Assembly: GCF_021390475.1 (NCBI RefSeq)
Contig: NZ_JAJUWS010000014.1
Coordinates: 1 to 64,000 of the forward strand
Reading direction: 5' to 3'
From: Streptomyces sp. ST2-7A
Lineage (GTDB): Bacteria > Actinomycetota > Actinomycetes > Streptomycetales > Streptomycetaceae
Length of the DNA stretch: 64,000 nucleotides
Shown: piece after piece, positions 1-8,350 of the stretch
How the letters are laid out: each line of letters opens with the position of its first letter
Position numbering within the stretch: position 1 is the first letter of the stretch
Made by a program: the position numbers and the translations under genes
Notes under the pieces: model-generated
What the model saw: the letters and a program-made list of their open reading frames with translations, nothing else
Database searches by the model: none
What the model was told of the DNA's origin: nothing

Positions 1-10
1 AGCACCTCCT
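1..10 (-). promoter_or_regulatory. Shine-Dalgarno of a divergent gene off the left edge
   Basis: Read on the minus strand the first ten bases are AGGAGGTGCT, a nearly ideal ribosome binding site directed out of the window. A minus-strand gene should therefore start within a few bases left of position 1, divergent from the Lrp-family gene at 357. If that regulator is BkdR-like, the expected neighbour is the first gene of a branched-chain keto acid or pyruvate dehydrogenase (bkdA/pdhA) operon; that identity is inference. Confidence 0.55.
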
Positions 11-226
11 GATGGGGCCGGTCGGGCCGGGCGGGGCGGGTCGCGGGCCGGCGGCGGGTGTGGGCGCCGTCGTCCCGGGGTCGGGGCCGGCGCGGGTGGG
101 CGCCGGCGTCCGGGTGCGGCGGGGCCGCGAAGCGGTGGGTGTGGGGGCGGTGGGGCGGTTCGGGGCGGGACGGATTCGGGGCGGGGGTGCCTCGATCCGT
201 GTGTCGGGGGTCACGCGTCCCTCCCC

Positions 227-240
227 ACCGATTGTTCGGT
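227..240. promoter_or_regulatory. PaaR-like dyad in the Lrp-gene promoter region
   Basis: ACCGATTGTTCGGT has perfect ACCGA/TCGGT arms around four bases and differs in one core base from the ACCGNNCGNNCGGT dyads found by the tetR/paaN and paaA promoters. It lies 117 bases upstream of the Lrp start in the divergent promoter interval (11-356). I see no other clear feature in this interval. Confidence 0.4.
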
Positions 241-356
241 TGGGACGGCATTTCGGCTACATCCGGGAAGAGCCTGTGGACAACCGGTGTGTAAATCGGA
301 GCCACGAGAGCAGAATGTCCAGGACGGGGAGGGAGTGGGACGTGCCGGAGGAACAG

Positions 357-866
357 ATGTCCGCGCCACCGCCGGGGCCGGGATCCCGCTCGGGCGACCG
401 ACGGCCGCGCCCGGCGGCCCGGCCACTGGACACGGTGGACGAGGCGATCGTGCGTCTGTTGCGCCACGACGGCCGCGCCTCGGTGCGGGCCGTCGCCGAA
501 CGGGTGCACATCTCCCGGGCGAACGCCTACGCGCGGATCAACCGCCTGGTGGAGGACGGGGTGATCCGTGGTTTCACCGCCCGGGTCGACCACGAACGGG
601 CGGGCCGGGGGGCCTCGGCGTACGTGACACTCAAGATCGTCCAGGACAGCTGGCGCGCGGTGAAGGAGGAGTTGGAGGGCCTCCCCGGCGCGGCGCACAT
701 CGCGCTGGTCAGCGGGGACTTCGACGTGCTGCTCCTGGTGCACACCGCCGACAACCGGGAGTTGCGGGACCTGGTGCTCACCCGTATCCAGGCGATCCCG
801 GGAGTGCTCAGCACGCACACCCTGCTGGTCTTCGAGGAGACGGATCTGCTGCCCGGGCCGCCCTGA
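357..866 (+). CDS. Lrp/AsnC-family transcriptional regulator (BkdR-like)
   Basis: A 169-residue DNA-binding regulator of the feast/famine family. An N-terminal AsnC-type helix-turn-helix (about residues 22-70, with IVRLLRHDGRASVRAVAERV and SRANAYARINRL) precedes an alpha/beta RAM ligand-sensing domain (about 80-160). The ATG at 357 is preferred because GGAGGA lies six bases upstream; GTG 342 and ATG 315 are in-frame alternatives. The start is preceded by a Pro/Arg-rich stretch of about 20 residues. It is divergent from a gene beyond the left edge. In Streptomyces a similar Lrp protein, BkdR, controls the branched-chain keto acid dehydrogenase genes; the assignment here rests on family resemblance and divergent layout, not on a search. 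Confidence 0.88.
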   Translation: MSAPPPGPGSRSGDRRPRPAARPLDTVDEAIVRLLRHDGRASVRAVAERVHISRANAYARINRLVEDGVIRGFTARVDHERAGRGASAYVTLKIVQDSWRAVKEELEGLPGAAHIALVSGDFDVLLLVHTADNRELRDLVLTRIQAIPGVLSTHTLLVFEETDLLPGPP

Positions 867-1219
867 CGGGCGGGCCACCGGGACGCCGCTCCGGAGGGCC
901 GTCCGTCACGCCGCCGTCCGGTCACGCCGGGACGGGCCCGGGACGGGACCGCTCGATCGAACCCGCCGGGCCGCCGGACAACCAGCGGAGGAAAACCCCT
1001 CACGCCGCTGCCGTCCGACCGAACCGGAGCCGGTGGCTCCGCTCCATCGGGGCGATCCCCCGGGAGCCCGACCGTCACGCCACCGGCCGGCCCACCGGGG
1101 GCGGATCGGGCCGGCCGGGGCGGGGCCGCTCCCCCGCTCGGGCCGTCCGAACGGCCCGGACAGAACGGAGGCCCCCGGACAACCGTCCGGCCGCGGGGCG
1201 GGCACTGCCGGGGCGGTTC
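867..1219. other. Intergenic spacer between convergent genes
   Basis: 353 bases between the convergent Lrp and TetR genes. It is very GC-rich with short reiterated words (GTCCGTCACGCC, GTCCGGTCACGCC, CGGACA). A weak hairpin at 855-876 spans the Lrp stop codon. I see no convincing gene. Confidence 0.5.
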
Positions 1220-1927
1220 CTACCGCCCGCCGGCGCGCAGGCCGGCGAAGGCGGTCAGGGTGACGGCGCGGGCGATCGCCTCGGCGCCGGCCGGGTCACC
1301 GGCGGAGCCCTCGTCCCCGCGCCGGGGGCGGTACCACTCGGCGACGGAGTTGACCATGCCGAAGACCAGACGGGTCGCCAGTCGGGGGTCGACGTCCGAG
1401 CGCAGGTCACCGGCGGCGACCGCCCGTCGCAGCAGTTCGGTGACCCGCTGATCGAACTCCCGGCGGCGTTCCAGGGCCCGCACCTCGGTGTCGGTGTTGC
1501 CGCGCACCCGCAGCAGCAGGGTGACGTACGGCAGGCGCTCGACCAGCACCTCGACGGTGCGGCGCACCACGTACTCGAGCCGATCGACCGCGCGTCCCCG
1601 CACCGCGCCCGGCTCCTCCAGGACGGCGAACAGACCTTCCAGCGCGTGGTCCACGGCCAGTCGCAGCAGTTCCTCCTTGCCGCGCACGTGGTGGTAGATG
1701 GAGGACTTGGATATCCCGGCGGCGCGGGAGAGGTGTTCCATCGAGGTGCCGTCGTAGCCGCGCTCGTTGAAGATCTCGACCGCGACCCGAAGGAGGGTCT
1801 GCGGGGTGTGGGTCTCCCGGGCCGGCGCGGGACCGATGCCCGGTGTCATCCACGCGGCCCCGTTCCCACCCGTTCCGGGGATACCGGTGCTCTCCGGCGT
1901 TCCGGTCGCCCCGGTTGTTCTGGTCAT
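1220..1927 (-). CDS. TetR-family repressor, probable PaaR
   Basis: A 235-residue regulator with the TetR helix-turn-helix near residues 45-90 (ETHTPQTLLRVAVEIF, GTSMEHLSRAAGISKSSIYHHV) followed by an all-helical ligand domain. The start ATG has GGGAGGAGAA six bases upstream. The first ~35 residues are a Thr/Gly-rich leader. It is divergent from paaN, and the 302-base interval holds two ACCGNNCGNNCGGT-type dyads. PaaR repressors of the TetR family are known to control phenylacetate catabolic genes and respond to phenylacetyl-CoA; a role as repressor of paaN and paaABCDE is inferred from position and shared dyads. The gene also probably represses itself. Confidence 0.85.
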   Translation of the reverse strand: MTRTTGATGTPESTGIPGTGGNGAAWMTPGIGPAPARETHTPQTLLRVAVEIFNERGYDGTSMEHLSRAAGISKSSIYHHVRGKEELLRLAVDHALEGLFAVLEEPGAVRGRAVDRLEYVVRRTVEVLVERLPYVTLLLRVRGNTDTEVRALERRREFDQRVTELLRRAVAAGDLRSDVDPRLATRLVFGMVNSVAEWYRPRRGDEGSAGDPAGAEAIARAVTLTAFAGLRAGGR

Positions 1928-2051
1928 GGGGGTTCTCCTCCCGTTCTCGCGCCCGTCCCCGGCCGAAGGGTACGCCGCGGACGGGGACGGCCCCGCCGCC
2001 CCGGTGGCCACGGGGTGATGTGCGTCGCGTCGCGTGCCGGACCCCTGACAT

Positions 2052-2065
2052 ACCGACCGGTCGGA
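2052..2065. promoter_or_regulatory. Putative PaaR operator, tetR side
   Basis: ACCGACCGGTCGGA matches the dyad ACCGNNCGNNCGGT except the last base. It is 125 bases from the tetR start and 79 bases from the paaN-side copy, so it is the likely autoregulatory site. Confidence 0.5.
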
Positions 2066-2122
2066 TGAGATCCTTCTCGCGGCACGACGGGGGAGCCGGT
2101 GCCCCGGGTTGTCCACAGCCCC

Positions 2123-2152
2123 TTGCCCCGACCGACCGTTCGGTTGCAGTAT
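2123..2152 (+). promoter_or_regulatory. Putative paaN promoter with embedded PaaR operator
   Basis: TTGCCC (2123-2128) and CAGTAT (2147-2152) are spaced by 18 bases as -35/-10 candidates. The perfect dyad ACCGACCGTTCGGT (2131-2144) sits exactly between them, a geometry expected for repression by blocking RNA polymerase. The promoter call is inferred; the dyad is plain in the sequence. Confidence 0.5.
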
Positions 2153-2229
2153 CGACCACGCCCCGCAGAGAAGCCAGCTCAAGCCCACGCCCCACGTCAG
2201 CCCACGCTCAACGAGGAGATGGCCCACCC

Positions 2230-3933
2230 ATGACCCCTTCGCTCACGGCCGCGCGGCTGGCCGAGCGGCACCGCGGCACCCTGGACACCGCGCTGGAGAC
2301 GCTGCGCACCCGGGCCCACTGGTCCCCCCATCCCGAGAACCCCAAGGCCTACGGCGGCGAGAGCACCACCGTCCCCGGTTCGCAGAGCGTCGCGGAGGGC
2401 GCGGCGGCTTTCGAGGCGCTGCGCGACACCCCCTTCGACCTCGACCAGCCCGTCCTCGCCGACCGGGTGGGTGACGAGGTCTCCCCCTACGGCTTCCGGC
2501 TCGGCATCGACTACCCCCGCGCCGACATCGACGCCCTGCTGCCCGCCATGCGCGCCGCGATGCCCGGCTGGCGCGCGGCCGGCCCCGAGCTGCGCGCCCT
2601 GGTCTGCGCGGAGATCCTCACCCGGCTCAACGCCCGCACCCCCGAGATCGCGCACGCCGTCATGCACACCACCGGCCAGGCCTTCATGATGGCCTTCCAG
2701 GCCGGCGGCCCGCACGCCCTGGACCGCGGCCTGGAGGCCGTCGCGTACGCGTACGCCGAGCAGACCCGCCTGCCGGAGCGGATGCGCTGGTCCAAGCCCG
2801 ACAAGCGCGGCCCGGTCGAGCTCGACAAGGAGTTCGTGACGGTGGGGCGCGGCGTCTCGCTGCTGATCGGCTGCAACACCTTCGTCACCTGGAACGGCTA
2901 CCCCGGCCTGTTCGCCTCCCTCGCCACCGGCAACCCGGTCCTGGTCAAGCCGCACCCACGGGCCGTGCTGCCGCTGGCGCTGACCGTCCGGATCGCGCGC
3001 GAGACCCTCGCCGAGGCGGGCTTCGACCCGAACCTGGTGGCGCTGGCCGCCGAGGGCGACGGCGAGGGCATCGCCAAGGACCTCGCCCTGCGTCCCGAGG
3101 TCCGGATCATCGACTACACCGGCTCCGCCTCGTTCGGCGAGTGGCTGGAGGGCAACGCCCTCCAGGCGCAGGTCTACACCGAGAAGGCCGGCGTCAACAC
3201 GGTCGTCATCGACTCCACCGACTCCTACCGCGCGATGCTGGGGAACCTGGCCTTCTCCCTGAGCCTGTACAGCGGTCAGATGTGCACCACCCCGCAGAAC
3301 CTCCTCATCCCCCGCGACGGCATCGACACCGACGAGGGCCGCAAGACCTTCGGCGAGGTCACCGCCGACCTCGCGGCGGCCGTGGACAAGCTGCTGGGCG
3401 ATGACGCGCGGGCCGCCGCCGTGCTCGGCGCCGTGGTCAACCCGCAGGTGCTCGAGCGCGTCGAGCGGGCCCCGGGGCACGGCGAGACCGTGCTCGCCTC
3501 CCGATCCGTTCCGCACGCCGAGCACGCCGACGCCACCATCCGCACCCCGGTCACCGTGGCGCTGGACGGCTCCTCGTCGGAGGCGGAGGAGGTGCACCAA
3601 TCCGAGTGCTTCGGGCCGGTCTCCTTCGCCGTCGCCACCGGGTCCACCGCCGACTCGATCGCGCTGCTGCGCCGCACCGTCCGCGAGCGCGGCGCGATGT
3701 CCGTCGGCGGGTACACCACCTCCCCGGAGGTGGAGCGGGAGCTGGTGGAGGCGTGCCTGGACGAGTGCGCCCAGCTGTCCCTCAACCTCACCGGCTCGGT
3801 GCTGGTCAACCAGACCAGCGCCTTCTCCGACCTGCACGGCTCGGGTGGTAACCCGGCCGCGAACGTGGCCCTGGTGGACGCCGCCTTCGTCGCCAACCGG
3901 TTCCGCACGGTGGAGATCCGCCGCCAGGCCTGA
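2230..3933 (+). CDS. paaN: PaaN, aldehyde dehydrogenase of phenylacetate catabolism
   Basis: A 567-residue aldehyde dehydrogenase-superfamily protein that fits the PaaN2-type family of phenylacetate degradation. It should oxidise the semialdehyde formed after opening of the oxepin-CoA ring. The catalytic glutamate lies in YTEKAGVN and the catalytic cysteine in YSGQMCTTPQN. Unlike E. coli PaaZ (about 680 residues) it has no C-terminal MaoC-type hydratase domain, so ring hydrolysis must come from another protein. The start ATG has GAGGAG ten bases upstream. It is divergent from the TetR gene and separated by about 4.8 kb from paaABCDE, but shares their putative operator. Confidence 0.9.
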   Translation: MTPSLTAARLAERHRGTLDTALETLRTRAHWSPHPENPKAYGGESTTVPGSQSVAEGAAAFEALRDTPFDLDQPVLADRVGDEVSPYGFRLGIDYPRADIDALLPAMRAAMPGWRAAGPELRALVCAEILTRLNARTPEIAHAVMHTTGQAFMMAFQAGGPHALDRGLEAVAYAYAEQTRLPERMRWSKPDKRGPVELDKEFVTVGRGVSLLIGCNTFVTWNGYPGLFASLATGNPVLVKPHPRAVLPLALTVRIARETLAEAGFDPNLVALAAEGDGEGIAKDLALRPEVRIIDYTGSASFGEWLEGNALQAQVYTEKAGVNTVVIDSTDSYRAMLGNLAFSLSLYSGQMCTTPQNLLIPRDGIDTDEGRKTFGEVTADLAAAVDKLLGDDARAAAVLGAVVNPQVLERVERAPGHGETVLASRSVPHAEHADATIRTPVTVALDGSSSEAEEVHQSECFGPVSFAVATGSTADSIALLRRTVRERGAMSVGGYTTSPEVERELVEACLDECAQLSLNLTGSVLVNQTSAFSDLHGSGGNPAANVALVDAAFVANRFRTVEIRRQA

Positions 3934-3941
3934 TCCCGGCG

Positions 3942-3971
3942 CCGTCCCCCGTCCGATCGGGCGGGGGACGG
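3942..3971. terminator. Bidirectional hairpin after paaN
   Basis: A perfect 10-bp stem, CCGTCCCCCG (3942-3951) pairing with CGGGGGACGG (3962-3971), with a 10-base loop. It lies between the convergent paaN and lipoprotein genes, so it can serve both as an intrinsic terminator lacking a T-tract, as is common in streptomycetes. Confidence 0.7.
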
Positions 3972-3982
3972 TCGGGCGGCGG

Positions 3983-4513
3983 TCAGCCGAGCGGTTCGGC
4001 GGTGCAGTTGATGTCGATGTCGCGGCGCATCCCCTCCGGGTCCCCCGTCTCGGCCCGCCGAAGCATCTCCGCGTAGGCCTCGCGGGTGCCCTCGTCGGAG
4101 TACTCGGTGAAGACGGCCAGGTCGGGAGCGACGCGCAACTGATCCAGCGCGTCGCCCGCACGCTCCGGCTCCGCCGGTTCCGGTCCCTCGCCGTGCGCGT
4201 CCACCCACTCGGTCTGCCAGGCGCACAGCCATTCCCAGTGCGCGTTCCCGAGGCCCACTCCGGGTTCGGAGACGACCCCCTCCTCGATCCGGTAGCCGCG
4301 CCAGGAGACCTCGTCGGGAAGGGACAGCTCGGCGGTGGCGAGGTCGTACTCGGCGGCGGTCGCCTCACCGTCCATGCCGCCGCCACCGGCGTCGGTGCCG
4401 GTAACGGTCCCGGTGTCGGCGGCAGCCGCGTCCGCGTCCTGCTTACCGCAACCGGTCAGGAGGAGGGTGAGGGACAGGGCTGGACCAAGGGCCACCACAG
4501 CGAGCCGCTTCAC
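3983..4513 (-). CDS. Small lipoprotein of unknown function
   Basis: 176 residues starting at GTG (AAGGGAAC upstream). The N-terminus is a Sec lipoprotein signal: basic VKRLAVVALGP, hydrophobic core, then the lipobox LTGC, so the mature protein should be anchored outside the membrane. After a Thr/Gly/Asp-rich spacer comes an acidic, Trp-containing globular region (GNAHWEWLCAWQTEWVDAHG) and a C-terminal MRRDIDINCTAEPLG. I do not recognise a named family. It is convergent with paaN and monocistronic in appearance. Confidence 0.75.
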   Translation of the reverse strand: MKRLAVVALGPALSLTLLLTGCGKQDADAAAADTGTVTGTDAGGGGMDGEATAAEYDLATAELSLPDEVSWRGYRIEEGVVSEPGVGLGNAHWEWLCAWQTEWVDAHGEGPEPAEPERAGDALDQLRVAPDLAVFTEYSDEGTREAYAEMLRRAETGDPEGMRRDIDINCTAEPLG

Positions 4514-4741
4514 AAGCGTTCCCTTGGTTCGACGACCGGGGTCGTCGATCGCCGACCCGGAAACGGGCACGATGCCCGGACCAGTCGTACCACCCGCCCC
4601 GACTTTCCATCCCTTCCGGTTTCCGGCGTCCCCACCCCCGTGACCGAGGGAGCCGACCCGGCCGATGGAGCCGAGGAGACCCGGGGCCGACGCCCCGGGG
4701 TTCCGGCCGGCTCCGAGAGGCGGTCGGGGAGCGGGGTCCGC

Positions 4742-5512
4742 TCAGGGAGCCGGCCGTACCGGCACCGCGCCGGACGGGCCGCCGGGGCGGCCGGCAAGCC
4801 AGTGGTAGAGGGTCATGGCCACGCTGGTGGCGAGGTTGTAGCTGGAGACCATCGGCCGCATCGGCAGTGCCAGCAGCCGGTCCGCGCGTGCCCGCGTCTC
4901 CGGCGACAGCCCGTGTCGCTCGGAACCGAAGGCGAGCAGGGCGTCGTCGGCGATCTCCACCTCGCGCAGGTCCTCCCCCTCGGGATCCAGCGCGTACAGC
5001 GGGCCGGCCGGAAGCTCGTCGAGGTCGCGCCGGGCCACCGGCAGGGCCCAGTGCAGCCCGGCGCTCGCCCGCACCACGCCGGGGTGCCAGGGATCGACGG
5101 TGCCCGTGGTGAGCACACCGGCCGCACCGCAGCCGGCGGCCAGCCGGATCACGGCACCGATGTTGCCCAGGTGGCGGGGGTTGTCCAGCACGACGACCGG
5201 AGCCGGGCGCGGGTCGGCCGGCAGGGGCCGGGGGTCGGGCACGGCGAGCGCGGCGACCCCGGTGGGGTGGGCCCGGCCACCGGGACCGCCGAGAGCCCCG
5301 GGGTCCCCCTCGACCAGGAGCGCGGCGAACCGGTCGAGCAGGTCGGGGGCCAGTTCGGCGGTCAGGTCGAGGGCCGCCCGGCGGTCGGCCGCCACGGCCG
5401 TCCGTACCTCGGCACCGAAGCGCAGGGCGTGCTTGAGGGCGTGGAAGCCGTCCAGTAGCACCGGGGCGGGCTCGTCGGCCGACCCGGGGGCGGGATGTTT
5501 CACGTGAATCAT
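4742..5512 (-). CDS. TrmH/SpoU-family RNA 2'-O-methyltransferase
   Basis: 256 residues of the SPOUT methyltransferase superfamily, which transfers a methyl group from SAM to ribose 2'-OH in tRNA or rRNA. The three SpoU motifs are visible: motif 1 VVLDNPRHLGNIGAVIRLA, motif 2 LLAFGSERHGLS, and motif 3 LPMRPMVSSYNLATSVAM. An N-terminal substrate-binding region of about 100 residues precedes the knot. The substrate cannot be deduced. The chosen ATG (MIHVKH) lies inside a parS-like sequence and has no clear ribosome binding site. Confidence 0.88.
   Translation of the reverse strand: MIHVKHPAPGSADEPAPVLLDGFHALKHALRFGAEVRTAVAADRRAALDLTAELAPDLLDRFAALLVEGDPGALGGPGGRAHPTGVAALAVPDPRPLPADPRPAPVVVLDNPRHLGNIGAVIRLAAGCGAAGVLTTGTVDPWHPGVVRASAGLHWALPVARRDLDELPAGPLYALDPEGEDLREVEIADDALLAFGSERHGLSPETRARADRLLALPMRPMVSSYNLATSVAMTLYHWLAGRPGGPSGAVPVRPAP
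5496..5511. promoter_or_regulatory. parS-like ParB binding site
   Basis: TGTTTCACGTGAATCA matches the bacterial parS consensus TGTTTCACGTGAAACA at 15 of 16 positions. It overlaps the first codons of the SpoU gene. In Streptomyces, parS sites cluster around oriC and load ParB for segregation of multigenomic hyphae. I found no second full copy in this window. Confidence 0.65.
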
Positions 5513-5760
5513 TCGAGTGCGGACCGTCCGGGGGAGGCGGTGGGGCGGGGCCGCCCCAGGATGCCGGCTCCGGGCCGACGCCCATCGCCCCGGGCGGCCG
5601 CGGAACGCCGGCGAGGTACCCGGGGGCCGGGTCCGATGGGCGGTCCCGGCCCCCGGGGCGGCGGAGAAGCCCGTGCCACGCCCCCCCGCCGGCATGTTCC
5701 CCCACGGGCGGAGACGGCCCGGCGCCGTCCCGGTGCCGGATGACGCCTGATCGCGCCGGT

Positions 5761-7425
5761 TCAGCGGCGTTCGGTGGGGGCGGCTCCGTGTCCCGGGGAC
5801 CCGGGGTCGGTCTCCGCGGCCGACCCGTCCCCGACGCCCGCCCCCGGCCCATCGACCGCGGAACCCCCCGGAGCGGCGGAGGAGTCGTTCTCCCCGGCCC
5901 TCGCGCCCCCTTCGGTCACCCCTTCGACCCCGGCTCCCGCCGCCGGGGCGGCGGCCCCGACCGTGACCCGGTCCCCGGTGCCGGTCGGTTCACCGGCCTC
6001 ACCGGTGGTGTCCTCGTCCCCCACGAGCTCCCGGCGCCGCTCCCCCGTGGCGGGGGCGGGAACCCGTGGGCCATCCGGGCCGCCGGGGGCCGCCCCCGGC
6101 TTCCCCGGCCCGCCGCCCCGGCGGCCGAGTCGGCGCACCGGCTCGGTCAGCCGGCGCGCCCGCGAGCCGATCCACAGCAGGAAGACCGTGGGCAGGAAGA
6201 CGATGTCCATAGCGATCATCGCCATGGAGAAGAACGGCAGGCCGAGCAGGATCGCGATGCCGACGTGCTCACCGATCATGATGGCGAGCAGGATGTTCTT
6301 CGCCCGCCGGTTGAGCAGCGCGAACGGGAAGGCGACCTGCACGAACACCGTGCCGTAGGTCAGGATCATCACCAACAGGGCGTTGCCCACCAGGATCGAG
6401 GAGATCTCGGGGAACGGCGTGAAGTAGTCCAGGTTCATCGGGTAGTAGACGGCGGTGCCGTCCTGCCAGCGCGAACCCTGGATCTTGTACCAGCCGGCGG
6501 TCGAGTAGATGATGCAGACCTCGACCATGATCACCAGCAGCGCGGCGTTGTGCGCCACGTTGGCGATCATGTCGCAGACCACGCGGGGCTCGCCGGGACG
6601 GGCGGCGGGGCGGCTCAACACCCACCACAGACCGTGGATCGCCCACAGGCCCCACAGGCACAGCAGCCAGATCGGCCCGCCCAGCAGACCGCCGACGGTG
6701 GTGACCAGCAGGGCCGCGCCGCAGGCCGCCCAGAGCACGATCCCGACCGGATCGCGGGGGTCGGCGGTCCCCCGGGCGCGACGCCGGGCGTCCAGGGACC
6801 ACACCTGACCGCAGCGGGTCAGCACCAGGTAGATCGCCATGAGGTGGACGACGTTGTCCCCGCCGTCCCCCATGAACACACTGCGGTTCTGCAGCGAGAG
6901 CACGCCGATCATGAAGAGGACCGACATGGTCCGGGTGCGCCAGCCCAGCAGCAGACCGACGCTCACCAGCGCCGAGAAGGCGTAGACGATCTCGAACCAG
7001 GTCACCGAGTCCGTCCACATCAGGACGGTGAACGCCTTGTTCTCGGAGATCAGCTGTTCGGCGAGGTCGAAGCCCCACGGGCTGTCCGGGCCGTACAGCT
7101 CGTGCCGGTGGGGGATCTCCCGGACCAGGAAGAACAGCCAGGTGAAGGCGAAGCCGATGCGCACGACCGCTGTCTGGTAGGGCCCCAGGGCCCGGCGGGT
7201 GATGTGCCCGATGCCGCGTCCGAGCGCGGCGTCGAGACGATCGCCCATGCCGGCGAAGGGGTTGGGCGCCTCGCCCTCGGCGGGACGGGAGCGCCGGGGC
7301 GGCGGCACGGTCGTGGTGCCGACGGTCCCGGCGCCGGTGGCGTCGGTGGCCCCGGTGGCCCCGGTGGTGTCGGCGGTCTCGGCGGGCCGGTCGCCCGGCT
7401 CGGGGGTCCGTGCGTCGTCGGTCAC
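5761..7425 (-). CDS. HTTM-domain integral membrane protein
   Basis: 554 residues. After an N-terminal Thr/Gly-rich cytosolic tail the protein has many hydrophobic segments (for example AVVRIGFAFTWLFFLV, VSVGLLLG, LVIMVEVCIIYSTAGWYKI, LLVMILTYGTVFVQVAFPFALL) typical of the HTTM (horizontally transferred transmembrane) family, which is related to vitamin K-dependent gamma-carboxylase. Conserved-looking polar motifs include QNRSVFMGDGGDNV and the region YKIQGSRWQDG. The C-terminal ~100 residues are low-complexity Gly/Pro/Ala. The GTG start overlaps the stop of the upstream DUF5819 gene by GTGA, so the two are translationally coupled. No substrate can be assigned. Confidence 0.85.
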   Translation of the reverse strand: MTDDARTPEPGDRPAETADTTGATGATDATGAGTVGTTTVPPPRRSRPAEGEAPNPFAGMGDRLDAALGRGIGHITRRALGPYQTAVVRIGFAFTWLFFLVREIPHRHELYGPDSPWGFDLAEQLISENKAFTVLMWTDSVTWFEIVYAFSALVSVGLLLGWRTRTMSVLFMIGVLSLQNRSVFMGDGGDNVVHLMAIYLVLTRCGQVWSLDARRRARGTADPRDPVGIVLWAACGAALLVTTVGGLLGGPIWLLCLWGLWAIHGLWWVLSRPAARPGEPRVVCDMIANVAHNAALLVIMVEVCIIYSTAGWYKIQGSRWQDGTAVYYPMNLDYFTPFPEISSILVGNALLVMILTYGTVFVQVAFPFALLNRRAKNILLAIMIGEHVGIAILLGLPFFSMAMIAMDIVFLPTVFLLWIGSRARRLTEPVRRLGRRGGGPGKPGAAPGGPDGPRVPAPATGERRRELVGDEDTTGEAGEPTGTGDRVTVGAAAPAAGAGVEGVTEGGARAGENDSSAAPGGSAVDGPGAGVGDGSAAETDPGSPGHGAAPTERR

Positions 7426-8252
7426 GAGGACTCCTCGGGGGCGAGGGCGCCGCCGGGCAGGTCCTCGGGGAGGACCGTGCGCCAGTCCAGCTCGGTGTAG
7501 GAGGGGGAGGTGTCGATGTTCTCGGAGCTCCACGACGGGGCGGGGACCCGGGTGAGCACGCCGCGGACCTGGATCCGTCGCGCCTCGGTGACGTCCGTCT
7601 CCTCGCTCAGCCTCAGCAGCGCGATGCGGTGCACGTAGGTGGCGGCGAGGTGGGCGCGGGATCCCTGGGCGTTGCCGCCGTCATCGTGGTTGTTGGTGTA
7701 GAAGTCCCACGCCCGGCGCAGTTCGTTCTGCGCGGTGTGGCTGGGCAACAGGTTGTGTCGGATGTGCTCGAAGTCCATCGCGGAGAGGTCCACCCACTCG
7801 CCCACCTCGAGCGAGCCGTCGTCGGCGACCGTCTCGATCCGGGCCTCCACGGCCACGTTCCGCTGCAGGGGGTTGGGGGCGAAGAGCTTCCAGTTCTGTT
7901 CGAACTCGGGGTTCACGTAGCCGCGGATGGTGTCGCCGTACTCGTTGGTGACGGTGTTGGAGGGGGCGACGAACAGGAAGATCGCCAGCAGGTGCCAGGC
8001 GGCGAAGCCCGCGATGAGCCCGACGGACAGGGCTACCGTCACCCGGGCGGGCCAGGAGAGCGTGCCGGGGCCGGTGGAGGCGGCGGACGGGGGCTCCGGG
8101 TCGAGCGGGCGGTGCGCGGGGTCGAGCGGGCGGTGCGCGGGGTCGAGCGGTTCGCCGGGGGCCCGTCCGGGGGCCTCGGTCGCCTCTCCGGGGGGCGACG
8201 GGTCACCGAGGTGACCGGGCGCCTCGGACGGCTGCGGGCTCGGGGTGCTCAC
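7422..8252 (-). CDS. DUF5819-family membrane protein, partner of HTTM protein
   Basis: 276 residues beginning at GTG with GGGGGGAA upstream. Domains: a Pro/Ser-rich N-terminal tail containing three copies of RPLDPAH-type heptads (about residues 33-55), one transmembrane segment (about 70-100, VTVALSVGLIAGFAAWHLLAIFLFV), and an extracytoplasmic domain with FAPNPLQRNVAVEARIE and NLLPSHTAQNELRRAWDFY. This architecture is that of DUF5819 proteins, commonly found beside HTTM proteins in streptomycetes. The stop codon overlaps the HTTM start. It is divergent from paaA. Molecular role unknown. Confidence 0.8.
   Translation of the reverse strand: MSTPSPQPSEAPGHLGDPSPPGEATEAPGRAPGEPLDPAHRPLDPAHRPLDPEPPSAASTGPGTLSWPARVTVALSVGLIAGFAAWHLLAIFLFVAPSNTVTNEYGDTIRGYVNPEFEQNWKLFAPNPLQRNVAVEARIETVADDGSLEVGEWVDLSAMDFEHIRHNLLPSHTAQNELRRAWDFYTNNHDDGGNAQGSRAHLAATYVHRIALLRLSEETDVTEARRIQVRGVLTRVPAPSWSSENIDTSPSYTELDWRTVLPEDLPGGALAPEESS
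8099..8151 (-). repeat. 21-bp tandem repeat coding for RPLDPAH heptads
   Basis: Two full and one partial copies of a 21-base unit beginning GGTCGAGCGGGCGGTGCGCG, starting at 8099, 8120 and 8141. It stays in frame and varies only the length of a disordered N-terminal tail. Confidence 0.75.
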
Positions 8253-8350
8253 CGATTCCCCCCAACTCCTGTGATCGGCTGTGACGGCTGTGGACCACAG
8301 AGCACGGTACCGCCGGACGGGGGATACCGGAGCCCCCCTGATGGCCCCTC

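Noticed and set aside
287..2068. 593-codon plus-strand open frame across the Lrp and TetR genes
   Set aside because: It is a GC-driven shadow: composition is Arg/Gly/Pro-rich, and both real genes in other frames have recognisable domains and ribosome binding sites.
2197..4386. 729-codon minus-strand frame opposite paaN
   Set aside because: Antisense shadow of paaN and the lipoprotein gene, with no domain features.
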